64,000 nt of DNA from Bacteroidota bacterium (GCA_024279425.1 JAJRRO010000010.1:1-64000), one strand, 5' to 3'. Counted from the stretch's first letter, positions 26,022-36,098 are shown. The notes: a model not told the origin generated them from the sequence alone. Program-made: numbers and translations.

Positions 26022-28232
26022 TTAATTCGCAACCTCACTAATGAACTTCAAACGATAAAACCTTAAGTCCTCTTCCTCATATTCTCCATCAAATTCCTTC
26101 ATGGCTTCTTCCAAATCGTCGCTTTCAGCTTCCAAGAAGTATTCGTGAATCTCTTCCTGTTGATCATCATCAAGGACATCATCAATATAGTAGCCAATAT
26201 TCAGTTTGGTACCACTATAAACAATCTGTTCCATTTCTTTTAAAAGGTCAGCTATTTCCAAACCTTTGGCAGACGCAATGTCTTCAATACTCAATTTTCT
26301 ATCCACATTTTGGATGATATAAAGTTTCAGACCTGAATTGGCCCCAGTGCTCTTCACCACCAAATCGTCAGGTCTAATGATATCATTGTCTTCAACATAG
26401 GTTGAAATAGCCTCAATAAAAGGTTTCCCATACTTTTTGGCCTTACCTTCGCCCACTCCATAAATATTAAGCATTTCAGCCATTGAAATAGGGTACTTAA
26501 GTGCCATATCATCCAATGATGGGTCTTGAAAAACCACAAATGGAGGGACACCCAATTTATCGGCTTGCGATTTTCTAATCGATTTCAAAAGTTTTAATAA
26601 TTTTTCATCGGCTACTCCACCTTTAGACGCACTTACGATTGCTTCATCTCTTTCCTTATTATATTCGTGGTCCTTGGTCATCATAAAAGAAATGGGGGTT
26701 TTCAAGAACTCTTTTCCTTTTTCAGTAATCTGTAAAATACCGTACAATTCTATTTCTTTTCGCAGAAAACCAGCAACGAGAACCTGCCTAATCAATGCCA
26801 TCCAATGGCTTACCGTTTTATCGGAACCTATTCCAAAGATAGATTTTTCATGGGCCTTATGAGACGAAACCAAAGCGTTTAACTGCCCTGTTATAGTCTT
26901 CACCACTTCCTTAGACTTGAATTTTTCGCTAGTCTCCTTAACGACTTTCAATAGTTTAAGTACATCTTCCTTGGCCTCTTGCTTCTCTTTGGGGTTACGT
27001 GTATTGTCATCCATATCGGCTCCCTCACCATTGACCTCGTCAAAGGCTTCACCAAAGTAGTGCAGCATAAACTTTCTTCGTGACATTGAAGTTTCTGCGT
27101 AGGCAACGACTTCTTGCAAAAGGGCATTACCAATCTCTTGTTCTGCAACAGGTTTCCCTGACATGAATTTTTCGAGTTTCTCAATATCCTTATAAGAATA
27201 GAAGGCAAGACAATGACCTTCGCCCCCGTCCCTTCCGGCACGTCCTGTTTCCTGATAATAACTTTCAATACTTTTTGGAATATCATGGTGAATCACAAAA
27301 CGTACATCGGGTTTATCTATTCCCATGCCAAAGGCAATAGTGGCCACCACAACATCAACGTCTTCCATCAAGAACATATCTTGGTATTTGGAACGCGTTT
27401 TTGCGTCAAAACCTGCATGATATGGGACGGCACTAACACCGTTAACCTGGAGAACCTTCGCCAGCGATTCGACACGTTTTCTACTTAAACAGTAGATAAT
27501 ACCCGATTTCCCTGAATTTTGCTTTACAAATCGAATGATATCAGCATCAACATTCGCTGTTTTTGTGCGTACTTCATAAAAGAGATTAGCCCTATTAAAA
27601 GAGGCTTTAAACAATTTGGCATCTGTAATCCCCAAATTCTTGATGATATCTTCTTGCACTTTGGGAGTCGCTGTGGCCGTTAAACCAATAATCGGAATAC
27701 CTTTTCCCAATCGACTTACGATGGTTCTTAAGTTTCGATATTCGGGTCTAAAGTCATGCCCCCATTCCGATATACAATGAGCTTCATCAACTGCGACAAA
27801 AGATATTTTTACCGATTGAAGAAAATCAATATATTCCTCCTTGGTCAAGGATTCTGGAGCTACGTATAATAACTTCGTAACCCCGCTGGTAATATCTTTC
27901 TTTACCTGCTTTATCTCCGTTTTGTTTAGAGAGGAGTTCAATACATGGGCAACTCCATGTTCCGAGGAAATTCCTCGAATGGCATCCACTTGGTTTTTCA
28001 TCAAAGCAATTAAAGGAGATACCACAATGGCCGTACCCTCTTGCATCAAGGCCGGGAGTTGATAACAAAGTGATTTACCACCGCCAGTCGGCATAATGAC
28101 AAAAGTATTCCTTGCTTGAATTATGTTATTGATAACATCTTCCTGAAGACCCTTAAATTGGGAAAACCCAAAATATTTTTTTAACGAGGCATGTAAGTCA
28201 ATATTGCCAAGTTCCATTCCGCTTTTGATCAT
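26022..28232 (-). CDS. recQ: ATP-dependent DNA helicase RecQ
   Basis: This is a 3'-5' DNA helicase of recombination and repair. The 736-residue protein has the helicase motifs MPTGGGKSLCYQLP (Walker A), VDEAHCISEWGHDFRPEY (DEAH and aromatic-rich loop), LTATATPKVQ and the QETGRAGRDG motif. A zinc/RQC region (CLAFYSYKDIEKLEKF), an HRDC domain (about residues 545-625) and a helical acidic C-terminal extension follow. A protein of this size is typical of Bacteroidota RecQ. Divergent from kdsD. Confidence 0.95.
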   Translation of the reverse strand: MIKSGMELGNIDLHASLKKYFGFSQFKGLQEDVINNIIQARNTFVIMPTGGGKSLCYQLPALMQEGTAIVVSPLIALMKNQVDAIRGISSEHGVAHVLNSSLNKTEIKQVKKDITSGVTKLLYVAPESLTKEEYIDFLQSVKISFVAVDEAHCISEWGHDFRPEYRNLRTIVSRLGKGIPIIGLTATATPKVQEDIIKNLGITDAKLFKASFNRANLFYEVRTKTANVDADIIRFVKQNSGKSGIIYCLSRKRVESLAKVLQVNGVSAVPYHAGFDAKTRSKYQDMFLMEDVDVVVATIAFGMGIDKPDVRFVIHHDIPKSIESYYQETGRAGRDGGEGHCLAFYSYKDIEKLEKFMSGKPVAEQEIGNALLQEVVAYAETSMSRRKFMLHYFGEAFDEVNGEGADMDDNTRNPKEKQEAKEDVLKLLKVVKETSEKFKSKEVVKTITGQLNALVSSHKAHEKSIFGIGSDKTVSHWMALIRQVLVAGFLRKEIELYGILQITEKGKEFLKTPISFMMTKDHEYNKERDEAIVSASKGGVADEKLLKLLKSIRKSQADKLGVPPFVVFQDPSLDDMALKYPISMAEMLNIYGVGEGKAKKYGKPFIEAISTYVEDNDIIRPDDLVVKSTGANSGLKLYIIQNVDRKLSIEDIASAKGLEIADLLKEMEQIVYSGTKLNIGYYIDDVLDDDQQEEIHEYFLEAESDDLEEAMKEFDGEYEEEDLRFYRLKFISEVAN

Positions 28233-28364
28233 TTAATTTCTTAATTCAATGACAGTGAGCCATCTACTATTATTTATATAAGTTAAGGCCTTTTATTTTA
28301 TTGCACAAGTTGTTGCAAAATATCCTTAAAAAAACTTAAGCTATTCTATAAAGCTAAGTTTATG

Positions 28365-28372
28365 TAAGTTTG
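28365..28372 (+). promoter_or_regulatory. -7 element upstream of kdsD
   Basis: TAAGTTTG matches the Bacteroidota -7 consensus and lies 56 bp before the TTG start of kdsD, in the divergent recQ/kdsD space. Confidence 0.5.
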
Positions 28373-28427
28373 TAAACTTAAATATAACACAATCTTTCAG
28401 GATTACAATTCATAACATAACTTATAC

Positions 28428-29393
28428 TTGGACAATTCCAAAAAGATACTTGACCTAGCAAAAAAAACCATAGAGACCGAAAGTAAGGCCATCGGAAATT
28501 TGGCATCTTTGCTTAATGATGATTTCGCCCTAGCTACCGAATGCCTTCTAAATTCAAAAGGGAGGGTCATAATTACAGGAATCGGTAAAAGTGCGATCAT
28601 AGCCACAAAAATAGTCGCCACCCTTAATTCTACGGGAACACCTGCTATTTTTATGCATGCAGGCGATGCTATTCATGGTGATTTGGGAACCATTCAAAAA
28701 GACGATGTGGTCATTTGCATCTCTAAAAGTGGTAGTACGCCTGAAATAAAAATGTTGGTTCCTCTTATAAAACGGGGAAACAATACCTTGATAGGCATGA
28801 CCGGCAATACGGAATCGTTTTTGGCAAATCAGGCAGATTTTGTGCTTAACACTTTTGTAGCGAAAGAAGCCTGCCCCAATAATTTGGCGCCAACGACCAG
28901 TACCAGTGCCCAATTGGTCATGGGCGATGCACTTGCCATCTGTTTATTGGAATTGAAAGGGTTCAGTAGTAAGGATTTTGCGAAGTACCATCCTGGAGGT
29001 TCATTGGGTAAAAGACTTTACCTTACCGTGGATGATATTGTCAAGACCAATATGAAACCTGAAGTAAATTTAGATACCGATATTCGTAAGGTCATTGTTG
29101 AAATATCAGAAAAAATGTTGGGCGTAACGGCAGTAATCCATGAAAACAAAATTGTGGGAGTCGTCACCGATGGCGATATTCGCAGAATGTTGAATAAATA
29201 TGATGATATAAACGGACTGACAGCAAAGGATATAATGACTTTAGAACCCAAAACCATAGCAACGGATAAACTTGCCATAAAAGCGCTTGAAATTATGCAG
29301 GACAACAGTATAACACAACTTCTGGCCACTGATGAAGACAAGTATAAAGGAGTAGTACATTTACATAACTTAATAAACGAAGGCATACTATAA
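28428..29393 (+). CDS. kdsD: Arabinose-5-phosphate isomerase, KpsF/GutQ family
   Basis: The enzyme converts ribulose 5-phosphate to arabinose 5-phosphate for Kdo in lipopolysaccharide. The 321-residue protein has a SIS domain (GRVIITGIGKSAIIATKI, ISKSGSTPEIKMLVPL, APTTSTSAQLVMGDAL) and two CBS domains (about residues 205-255 and 270-320). The start is a TTG (MDNSKKILDLAKK), because homologs begin at the same place and no ATG is near. tatC starts on its last base. Confidence 0.93.
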   Translation: MDNSKKILDLAKKTIETESKAIGNLASLLNDDFALATECLLNSKGRVIITGIGKSAIIATKIVATLNSTGTPAIFMHAGDAIHGDLGTIQKDDVVICISKSGSTPEIKMLVPLIKRGNNTLIGMTGNTESFLANQADFVLNTFVAKEACPNNLAPTTSTSAQLVMGDALAICLLELKGFSSKDFAKYHPGGSLGKRLYLTVDDIVKTNMKPEVNLDTDIRKVIVEISEKMLGVTAVIHENKIVGVVTDGDIRRMLNKYDDINGLTAKDIMTLEPKTIATDKLAIKALEIMQDNSITQLLATDEDKYKGVVHLHNLINEGIL

Positions 29394-30247
29394 TGGCAAA
29401 AACTGAAACCAAAAGTCCTAACGAAATGTCTTTTTTGGATCATCTGGAAGAGCTAAGATGGCATTTGATACGTTCTACCCTAGCCATTGTGATTATTGGC
29501 TGTGTGGCCTTTATGATGCGTGGTTTTATTTTTGACACCATCCTCTTTGGGCCCAAAAATATGGACTTCCCTACTTACAAATTCTTTTGTAAAATTGCAA
29601 CATTTATTGGTTTTGATTCTGATTTCTGTGCGAACGAACTTCCGTTTACAATTCAAAGTAGATTGATGGCTGGGCAGTTCTCGGCACACATATGGACCTC
29701 TATATGGGCAGGGTTCATAGTTGGCTTCCCATATGTACTCTATGAAATTTGGAAGTTCATTAGTCCTGGGTTACATGCCACAGAACGCAAATATTCAAAA
29801 GGCTTTATCTGTACGGCATCCCTTTTATTCTTCTGTGGTGTCCTGTTTGGTTATTATGTCGTGGCACCATTATCCATCAAATTTTTAGGAAGCTACCAAG
29901 TTAGTACAGAAGTGACCAATGAATTTGATTTGGCTTCCTATATATCCACAATAAGAACTTCTGTGATCGCGTGTGGACTCATCTTCGAACTCCCCATTAT
30001 CGTTTACTTCTTGACCAAGGTCGGGTTGGTAACTCCTGAAATACTTAGAAAGTATAGAAAAATATCTTTGGTAGTGGTACTAATATTGTCAGCTGTCATC
30101 ACACCTCCAGACGTCACGAGTCAAATAGTAGTGGCCCTGCCAATTTTAGTGCTATATCAGATAAGTATATATATTTCAAAGAGGGTTATCAAAAGTGAGA
30201 AGAAAAAAGAAGCCAAGTTGGCTGCTGAACGTGCCAAAAAAAGTTAA
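29393..30247 (+). CDS. tatC: Twin-arginine translocase subunit TatC
   Basis: TatC binds twin-arginine signals and forms the core of the Tat export pathway. The 284-residue protein shows the N-terminal signature MSFLDHLEELRWHLIRS, six transmembrane segments, and the conserved FFCGVLFGYYVVAPLSIKFL region. It is longer than usual at the start of helix 2, with an insert around LFGPKNMDFPTYKFFCK. No tatA is adjacent. Several Tat substrates are encoded in this window (Fe-S subunit, small Tat protein, sugar isomerase, oxidoreductase). Confidence 0.96.
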   Translation: MAKTETKSPNEMSFLDHLEELRWHLIRSTLAIVIIGCVAFMMRGFIFDTILFGPKNMDFPTYKFFCKIATFIGFDSDFCANELPFTIQSRLMAGQFSAHIWTSIWAGFIVGFPYVLYEIWKFISPGLHATERKYSKGFICTASLLFFCGVLFGYYVVAPLSIKFLGSYQVSTEVTNEFDLASYISTIRTSVIACGLIFELPIIVYFLTKVGLVTPEILRKYRKISLVVVLILSAVITPPDVTSQIVVALPILVLYQISIYISKRVIKSEKKKEAKLAAERAKKS

Positions 30248-30298
30248 AAATAGCCTATTTGAATACCAAGGCTGATTTTATGTTTTAGATTTGAAGCC

Positions 30299-31039
30299 AT
30301 GAAACTAAGAGCAGAAAATATAATGAAGGCCTATGGAGGGCGCCAAGTGGTCAAAGGTATTTCCCTAGAAGTCAACCAAGGGGAGATCGTTGGGCTTTTG
30401 GGGCCTAACGGAGCGGGAAAGACCACCTCATTCTATATGATTGTAGGGCTTATTAAGCCGAATGGTGGCACTATTTACCTGGATGATATGAACATCACCA
30501 AGTTCCCCATGTATAAAAGAGCCCAGAATGGTATTGGTTATTTGGCTCAGGAAGCTTCGATATTTCGTAAGCTGAGTGTTGAAAAAAACATTTTGAGCGT
30601 GTTGCAATTGACCAATTTGAGCAAAAAGGAGCAGCACATGAAAATGGAATCCCTCATCGAGGAATTTGGCCTTGGACATATTCGAAAAAGCAGGGGGGAT
30701 TTACTTTCGGGTGGTGAACGCCGACGCACAGAGATTGCACGTGCCCTTGCCACAGATCCCAAATTTATTCTTTTGGACGAACCCTTTGCCGGAGTGGACC
30801 CAGTTGCTGTAGAGGATATTCAACGTATTGTGGCCCATTTGAAGGACAAGAACATAGGAATTTTGATTACGGACCACAATGTTCAAGAAACCTTGGCGAT
30901 TACCGAACGTTCGTATTTGATGTTCGAAGGCGGAATTCTAAAATCGGGTCTCCCTGAGGACCTTGCTGCAGATGAAATGGTTCGTAAGGTATATTTAGGC
31001 CAAAACTTCGAGCTTCGTAAAAAAAAGTTGGAGTTCTAA
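30299..31039 (+). CDS. lptB: Lipopolysaccharide export ATPase LptB
   Basis: This is the ABC ATPase of the LptB2FG extractor that moves lipopolysaccharide to the outer membrane. The 246-residue protein has Walker A GPNGAGKT, the signature [17 protein letters not shown], Walker [14 protein letters not shown] and the H-loop ITDHNVQE. It follows tatC by 51 bp and shares an envelope context with kdsD upstream. LptF/G are not in the window. Confidence 0.95.
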   Translation: MKLRAENIMKAYGGRQVVKGISLEVNQGEIVGLLGPNGAGKTTSFYMIVGLIKPNGGTIYLDDMNITKFPMYKRAQNGIGYLAQEASIFRKLSVEKNILSVLQLTNLSKKEQHMKMESLIEEFGLGHIRKSRGDLLSGGERRRTEIARALATDPKFILLDEPFAGVDPVAVEDIQRIVAHLKDKNIGILITDHNVQETLAITERSYLMFEGGILKSGLPEDLAADEMVRKVYLGQNFELRKKKLEF

Positions 31040-31059
31040 GTCAAAATTCAAGATTTGCA

Positions 31060-31809
31060 TTACTTGCCCATATTCCCCACTAAAGAACTCAATAGATACA
31101 AAGCTATAATAGCCGGTATAGCCAAAAACTTCATGGTGGCCAACAATACCAAGCTAACTATCAAAAAGATATAACGCTGCGAATTGTCATTAAAGCTCCA
31201 GTTCTTGAATTTCAAGGCGAACAGTTTAATATTTGAATTGAGTAAAAAGGCACTTAAGAGCGTAATTCCAATCAAAAACCATTGATTAAGAATAATGGCA
31301 TTTAAGAAGTCGTTGTTATGATATAAAAGAATCAATGGCAAAGAAAGAATAAGCAAGGTATTGGCCGGTGTCGGAAGCCCAACAAAAGAACTTGTCTGAT
31401 TCTCATCAATATTAAATTTCGCCAAACGATACCCTGAAGCCAGAGTTATCAAGAAACCAAAAAAAGGTAGTGGAGCTACTCTGAGTCCAGCCCAAAACGT
31501 ATCATTAGCGGCATGGGATGAAAGGTCAACATTCCACCCTCCATGCATAGACATTCCCAACAATTGAAACATTACAATACCCGGAACCAATCCACTGGTT
31601 ACCATATCAGCAAGGGAATCCAACTGCAACCCCAAATCGCTCTTTACATTCAAAAGTCGGGCAGCAAATCCATCAAAAAAATCAAAAACAATCCCAAGGA
31701 AAACAAAAAAAGCGGCTAACTCTAGTTGGTTCAAAACAGCAAAAACCACAGCCACACAGCCACAAAACAAATTCAGTAAAGTAATTAGATTAGGGATGTG
31801 CCGTTTCAT
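31060..31809 (-). CDS. pssA: CDP-diacylglycerol-serine O-phosphatidyltransferase
   Basis: The enzyme makes phosphatidylserine, the precursor of phosphatidylethanolamine. The 249-residue protein shows the CDP-alcohol phosphotransferase motif in FDGFAARLLNVKSDLG and LDSLADMVTSG, and about eight membrane helices. The ATG at 31809 (MKRHIPNLITLLNLFCGC) is the family's usual start; the frame is open upstream to 31899 but the extra part is not a recognisable signal. It converges on lptB with no clear terminator between. The 311-bp space upstream to the next gene is AT-rich and featureless. Confidence 0.93.
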   Translation of the reverse strand: MKRHIPNLITLLNLFCGCVAVVFAVLNQLELAAFFVFLGIVFDFFDGFAARLLNVKSDLGLQLDSLADMVTSGLVPGIVMFQLLGMSMHGGWNVDLSSHAANDTFWAGLRVAPLPFFGFLITLASGYRLAKFNIDENQTSSFVGLPTPANTLLILSLPLILLYHNNDFLNAIILNQWFLIGITLLSAFLLNSNIKLFALKFKNWSFNDNSQRYIFLIVSLVLLATMKFLAIPAIIALYLLSSLVGNMGK

Positions 31810-32120
31810 AGATTGCGGTTTCCGTAAAAATAGCACAAAATAAGAGAATGATCTTAAGTGGATATGCCATTTAATATGTGAGATATTGACAAAATACACG
31901 TTTAAAAAAAGTATTTAAAGTGTGCTAAAATTGAAAAATCCCATAGTTTTTGGGAGCTAATTTTAAAATTTGGCTACCGATTTGAAATACTGCGATTTGA
32001 ATAAAAAGCACAATTCATGTAATTCAAGCATTTCAATCTTTAATTAACAACAATTAACTTTAATCCTGAACTGATCTAATTTATTCAGATATTTGGCAAT
32101 TCTAACGTTTGAGATTCAAA

Positions 32121-33296
32121 ATGTCATTTAAAAAAATACTTTTTTTTCTTTTCCTTACCTATGGCCTTCAAGGTACTTCACAAACACCTGAATTGTCACC
32201 ATTGTCCAAAATAAGTGTCCTTACCAGTGGTCCGGGAGGCATACTTTATTCTGCTTTCGGTCATAGTGCATTTAGGGTCCGGGATGTATCACAAGGTATC
32301 GATGTGGTATATAACTATGGTGTTTTTGATACCAGCGGTGAAAATTTCTATTTAAAATTCTCAAAGGGTAGAATGGATTATAAACTTGAGCGAAGGAGTT
32401 ACAAATCTTACCTAAGGAGTTACGAAATCGAAAATAGATGGGTCAATGAACAACTATTAGACTTATCTGTTCCTGAAAAGAATAAGCTATTTAAATTTTT
32501 GGAGATCAATAATCTTCCGGAAAATAAGGTATATCAGTATGATTACTTTCTTAACAATTGTGCCACAAAAATTTGGGAAGTACTTAAGCATAATTTTGGG
32601 GAACAGTTGTTTTTTGATGAAACCTATATCACAAATCAATTTACCTTTAGAGAATTGATACATCAGAATATTAAAACAAACTCCTGGGGGGCTTTTGGCA
32701 TTGACTTGGCGCTTGGTTCTGTCATTGACAGAAAAGCAACTCCCAAAGAACATCTATACCTTCCAGACTATGTAATGCGGCAATTGGAGGTAGCCTATTT
32801 AAATGATAGTCCCATAACGGTTAAAAAGGAGTCCCTTTTAGAGACAGGTCATAGAGAAAACACCTTCAGTTTTTTCACCTCTCCCCTATTCTTTATTCTT
32901 ATAATCTCAATAGGGATTTTAATTGCTACATATTCTGATTTTATTAGAAAAAGGCGAAGAAGATGGTTAGATTTTGGTATTTTCCTGTTTACCGGGTCGG
33001 CGGGTCTAGTTCTATTTTTTCTGTGGTTTATGACCGATCATATTTGGACGGCTGGTAACTACAATATTTTATGGGTGTTCCCATTAAACTTCATTTTGGC
33101 TTTCTTGATTTTACGAAAATCCATTGCTCCTTGGGTTCGAAAATATATGCTTGGCTTGGTGGGCCTATTGTTACTCATGATACTATTGTGGATGTTCAGT
33201 GTTCAAGCCTTTACACCAGTATTGATTCCTTTGTTGGTAGCACTTGCAACACGATACTTTTACATAGGAATCATTTTTCAAAATATTAAACCATAG
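32121..33296 (+). CDS. DUF4105 / Lnb N-terminal domain membrane protein
   Basis: The 391-residue protein has a signal segment, then a periplasmic DUF4105 domain (PF13387, now called the Lnb N-terminal periplasmic domain). GHSAFRVRD near residue 46 and NNCATKIWE near residue 142 supply the expected His and Cys. A C-terminal bundle of five transmembrane helices follows. Lnb is the lipoprotein N-acyltransferase described from Bacteroides. This protein has the same layout, so it is a candidate for the third step of lipoprotein maturation. The ATG at 32121 gives the best signal peptide. The next gene begins 5 bp later. Confidence 0.75.
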   Translation: MSFKKILFFLFLTYGLQGTSQTPELSPLSKISVLTSGPGGILYSAFGHSAFRVRDVSQGIDVVYNYGVFDTSGENFYLKFSKGRMDYKLERRSYKSYLRSYEIENRWVNEQLLDLSVPEKNKLFKFLEINNLPENKVYQYDYFLNNCATKIWEVLKHNFGEQLFFDETYITNQFTFRELIHQNIKTNSWGAFGIDLALGSVIDRKATPKEHLYLPDYVMRQLEVAYLNDSPITVKKESLLETGHRENTFSFFTSPLFFILIISIGILIATYSDFIRKRRRRWLDFGIFLFTGSAGLVLFFLWFMTDHIWTAGNYNILWVFPLNFILAFLILRKSIAPWVRKYMLGLVGLLLLMILLWMFSVQAFTPVLIPLLVALATRYFYIGIIFQNIKP

Positions 33297-33301
33297 TTTG
33301 A

Positions 33302-35182
33302 ATGAACCTACTTACCGTTGAAAATATTGCTAAGTCTTACGGCGAGCATGTACTTTTTCAGAATTTATCCTTTGGGGTCAATAAAGGACAAAAAATTGCG
33401 TTGATCGCCAAAAACGGAGATGGAAAAACATCTATTTTGAATATTCTGTCGGGAAAAGATTCTCCCGATGTTGGATCTGTGAATTATAGAAAAGGGATTC
33501 GGATTTCTTATTTGGAGCAGGAGCCAGATCTTAATCCGGATTTAACCGTTGAACAAACCATTTTTGCTTCTGACAATGAGGTTCTTGGAATTATTTCAGC
33601 CTACGAGAAGGCCCTGGCCAATCCTGAAGATGAGGAAGCCTACCAAAAGGCCTTTGACGCGATGGACCGTTTTGATGCTTGGGATTTTGAGACCCAATAC
33701 AAGCAAATTCTCTTCAAGTTGAAACTTGAAGACCTTAATGCCAAGGTTGGGCTTCTTTCCGGTGGACAAAAAAAGCGCCTTGCACTCGCCAATGCCCTTA
33801 TCAATAGGCCTGACCTATTGATTTTGGATGAACCTACCAACCACCTGGATCTGGAAATGATAGAATGGTTGGAGCAATATTTCGCCAAAGAGAACCTCAC
33901 ATTGTTCATGGTAACGCATGATCGCTATTTTCTGGAGCGTGTTTGTAACGAAATCATCGAGTTGGATCATGGTAAATTGCATCCCTATAAAGGCAACTAT
34001 TCGTATTATTTAGAGAAGAAAGAGGCGCGAATCGGGCAAGAAGCCGTTGAACTGCACAAATCAAAATTGCTATATAAAAAAGAGTTAACCTGGATGCGAC
34101 GCCAACCTAAAGCCAGAACCACGAAATCAAAGTCACGCATTGATGATTTTAAGACAATCAAAGAGAAGGCACACCAGCGACGTATGGAGCATGAGGTACA
34201 GCTGGAAATTAATATGGAACGCATTGGAAGCAAGATTCTTGAGCTTCATAAAATCTCCAAATCCTATCCCAACAAGCCTATACTTGACAAGTTTGAATAT
34301 ACGTTCACTAAAGGTGAACGCGTGGGCATTATTGGTAAGAACGGGACAGGGAAATCCACATTCCTTAATATCCTTACGGCAACCGACGTGCCAGACGCTG
34401 GCAAGGTGGTGGTAGGTGATACCATAAAATTTGGGTATTATACCCAAACGGGAATTACTATAAAGAAAGGGCAAAAAGTCATTGATGTTATTCGGGAATT
34501 CGGGGATTACATTCCACTTAAAAAAGGAAGACAGATTTCCGCCCAGCAATTGCTCGAACGTTTTCTTTTTGACAGAAAGAAACAATATGATTTTGTTGAA
34601 AAACTGAGCGGTGGTGAGCGCAAACGACTTTATTTATGCACCGTATTGATTCAAAACCCGAATTTTCTGATTTTGGATGAACCCACAAATGATCTGGATA
34701 TCGTAACCCTCAATGTTCTGGAAAGTTTTCTATTGGATTTCCCAGGATGCATTTTGGTCGTATCCCATGATCGATATTTTATGGATAAAATCGTAGATCA
34801 TCTTTTTATTTTTCGAGGCGATGCCATTGTCGAGGATTTCCCTGGAAACTATACCGACTTTAAGACCTATGAAGATAGTGTCGTAATTGAAAAAAGAATC
34901 GAAAAGAGTAAAACAGCTGAAAATAGTCCCAACAAAAATTCATGGAAGAATGAGCAAGCTGTCCAAAAATTTTCCTATTTGGAACAAAAAGAATACAAAT
35001 CCCTCGAAAAGGAAATCCAAAAATTGGAAGATAAAAAAGAAAATGTGCAGCAGCAATTCATGAATGCTGATCTATCAGGAGAAGAAATAGACAGACTTTC
35101 GGTCGAATTAAAGGAGATTGAAGGTGGTATTGAAACAAAAACCGAACGTTGGTTCGAACTTTCAGCCTTGTTGGAACAATAA
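33302..35182 (+). CDS. ABC-F family ATPase, Uup-like
   Basis: The 626-residue soluble protein has two ABC domains and no membrane segments. Domain one carries AKNGDGKTSILNILSG, LLSGGQKKRLALANAL and LILDEPTNHLDLEM; domain two carries GKNGTGKSTFLNIL, LSGGERKRLYLCTVL and LILDEPTNDLDIVT. The linker (about residues 235-310, KEARIGQEAVELHKSK) and a C-terminal coiled coil (about 540-626) are as in Uup. ABC-F proteins act on ribosomes or on DNA metabolism rather than transport. It is likely co-transcribed with the Lnb-like gene. Confidence 0.93.
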   Translation: MNLLTVENIAKSYGEHVLFQNLSFGVNKGQKIALIAKNGDGKTSILNILSGKDSPDVGSVNYRKGIRISYLEQEPDLNPDLTVEQTIFASDNEVLGIISAYEKALANPEDEEAYQKAFDAMDRFDAWDFETQYKQILFKLKLEDLNAKVGLLSGGQKKRLALANALINRPDLLILDEPTNHLDLEMIEWLEQYFAKENLTLFMVTHDRYFLERVCNEIIELDHGKLHPYKGNYSYYLEKKEARIGQEAVELHKSKLLYKKELTWMRRQPKARTTKSKSRIDDFKTIKEKAHQRRMEHEVQLEINMERIGSKILELHKISKSYPNKPILDKFEYTFTKGERVGIIGKNGTGKSTFLNILTATDVPDAGKVVVGDTIKFGYYTQTGITIKKGQKVIDVIREFGDYIPLKKGRQISAQQLLERFLFDRKKQYDFVEKLSGGERKRLYLCTVLIQNPNFLILDEPTNDLDIVTLNVLESFLLDFPGCILVVSHDRYFMDKIVDHLFIFRGDAIVEDFPGNYTDFKTYEDSVVIEKRIEKSKTAENSPNKNSWKNEQAVQKFSYLEQKEYKSLEKEIQKLEDKKENVQQQFMNADLSGEEIDRLSVELKEIEGGIETKTERWFELSALLEQ

Positions 35183-35227
35183 GAGTTATTCATCATAAAA
35201 TGAAAAATACAAACCAGTACCAATCTT

Positions 35228-35731
35228 ATGCTTTATGAATTCGCCTCATATATAAAGTTCTTATTCACCTCCACCAACCAGCATGGGACCCACTCTCCCT
35301 TTATTTATAATTATGTGACCAAATGTCTTTATACCAAATCTAATTTCAAAGGGGGCAAGAGCATTCAAGTACTCCTAAAAAGCATCGGTTATTTTAAGGC
35401 CAATGCGGTACACCTCGATTTACAGAACCATCATATACAAAACTTGATCAAGATCAACTATCCGAATGTGGAATTAGGGACGGGTCCTTACGACATTATT
35501 TATGTAGACTATCCAAAGATAGAACTCGTCAACTACCTTTTAAATTCAAGCGCCATTCATAATGACACTATGCTCCTTATTGGAACTCTGTATAAAAACA
35601 GAATAATCGCCTCCCAATGGGAGCTGATCAAACGTAATGACAGGGTCACCGTGAGCGTAGATATGTATCATTGCGGTGCCGTTTTTTTTAGGAAAGAACA
35701 AGCAAAAGAACATTTTAAGATTCGAACATAA
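35228..35731 (+). CDS. Shortened methyltransferase-like protein, SAM-binding core missing
   Basis: A 167-residue protein. The N-terminus (YIKFLFTSTNQHGTHSPF) and the C-terminus (VTVSVDMYHCGAVFFRKEQ and AKEHFKIRT) resemble the ends of a class I SAM-dependent methyltransferase of about 240 residues common in Flavobacteriaceae. The middle, including the glycine-rich SAM motif I, is absent or unrecognisable; only the DIIYVDYPK strand is left. The frame is intact, so this is an internal deletion or a strongly diverged form rather than a truncation. Methyltransferase activity is unlikely. Confidence 0.6.
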   Translation: MLYEFASYIKFLFTSTNQHGTHSPFIYNYVTKCLYTKSNFKGGKSIQVLLKSIGYFKANAVHLDLQNHHIQNLIKINYPNVELGTGPYDIIYVDYPKIELVNYLLNSSAIHNDTMLLIGTLYKNRIIASQWELIKRNDRVTVSVDMYHCGAVFFRKEQAKEHFKIRT

Positions 35732-35762
35732 ACCCGTAACTTTAACTATTAAGTTCAATATT

Positions 35763-35906
35763 ATGGAGTATTCAATTTATGCGGTTCTGGGCGTGCTTGT
35801 TGTTATTTATCTGTTCATTACAATTAAGAATAGGAATAAGTCAAAAAGTAGAAAATCAAAAAAATTTATGGATGGTTATAATCATGAGGATAGGAAAAAG
35901 GATTGA
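35763..35906 (+). CDS. Small single-pass membrane protein
   Basis: A 47-residue protein with one transmembrane helix (IYAVLGVLVVIYLFITI) followed by a strongly basic cytoplasmic tail (KNRNKSKSRKSKKF) and a polar end. It starts 31 bp after the preceding gene. Similar short proteins occur in Flavobacteriaceae; function unknown. Confidence 0.65.
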   Translation: MEYSIYAVLGVLVVIYLFITIKNRNKSKSRKSKKFMDGYNHEDRKKD

Positions 35907-35917
35907 AGCCGATTATT

Positions 35918-36076
35918 GAACTCATTTAAACTTTTTGGATTGAAGCGAAAATTAGCGATTTTGTGTTCAGTTGAAGACTTTTTTGAGTTGCATAGCAGAG
36001 CTACAGAAGGAAAAAAAGACAAAAACCGGGGGTAAAAGAACGATTTTTAGCCCATTGAAAAAGTCTAAACGAGTTC
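35918..36076 (+). mobile_element. MITE-like element B (159 bp)
   Basis: It begins GAACTCATTTAAACTTTTT and ends with the near-complement AAAAAGTCTAAACGAGTTC. ATT lies on both sides (ATTATT on both, so the duplication may be 3 or 6 bp). Its interior aligns with element A over the full 159 bp and shares an AGTTGCATAGCAG core followed by a GCTAC hairpin arm. It sits 12 bp after the small membrane protein and 22 bp before the PduO gene. Confidence 0.8.
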
Positions 36077-36098
36077 ATTATTTACCAAGAACCACTAC

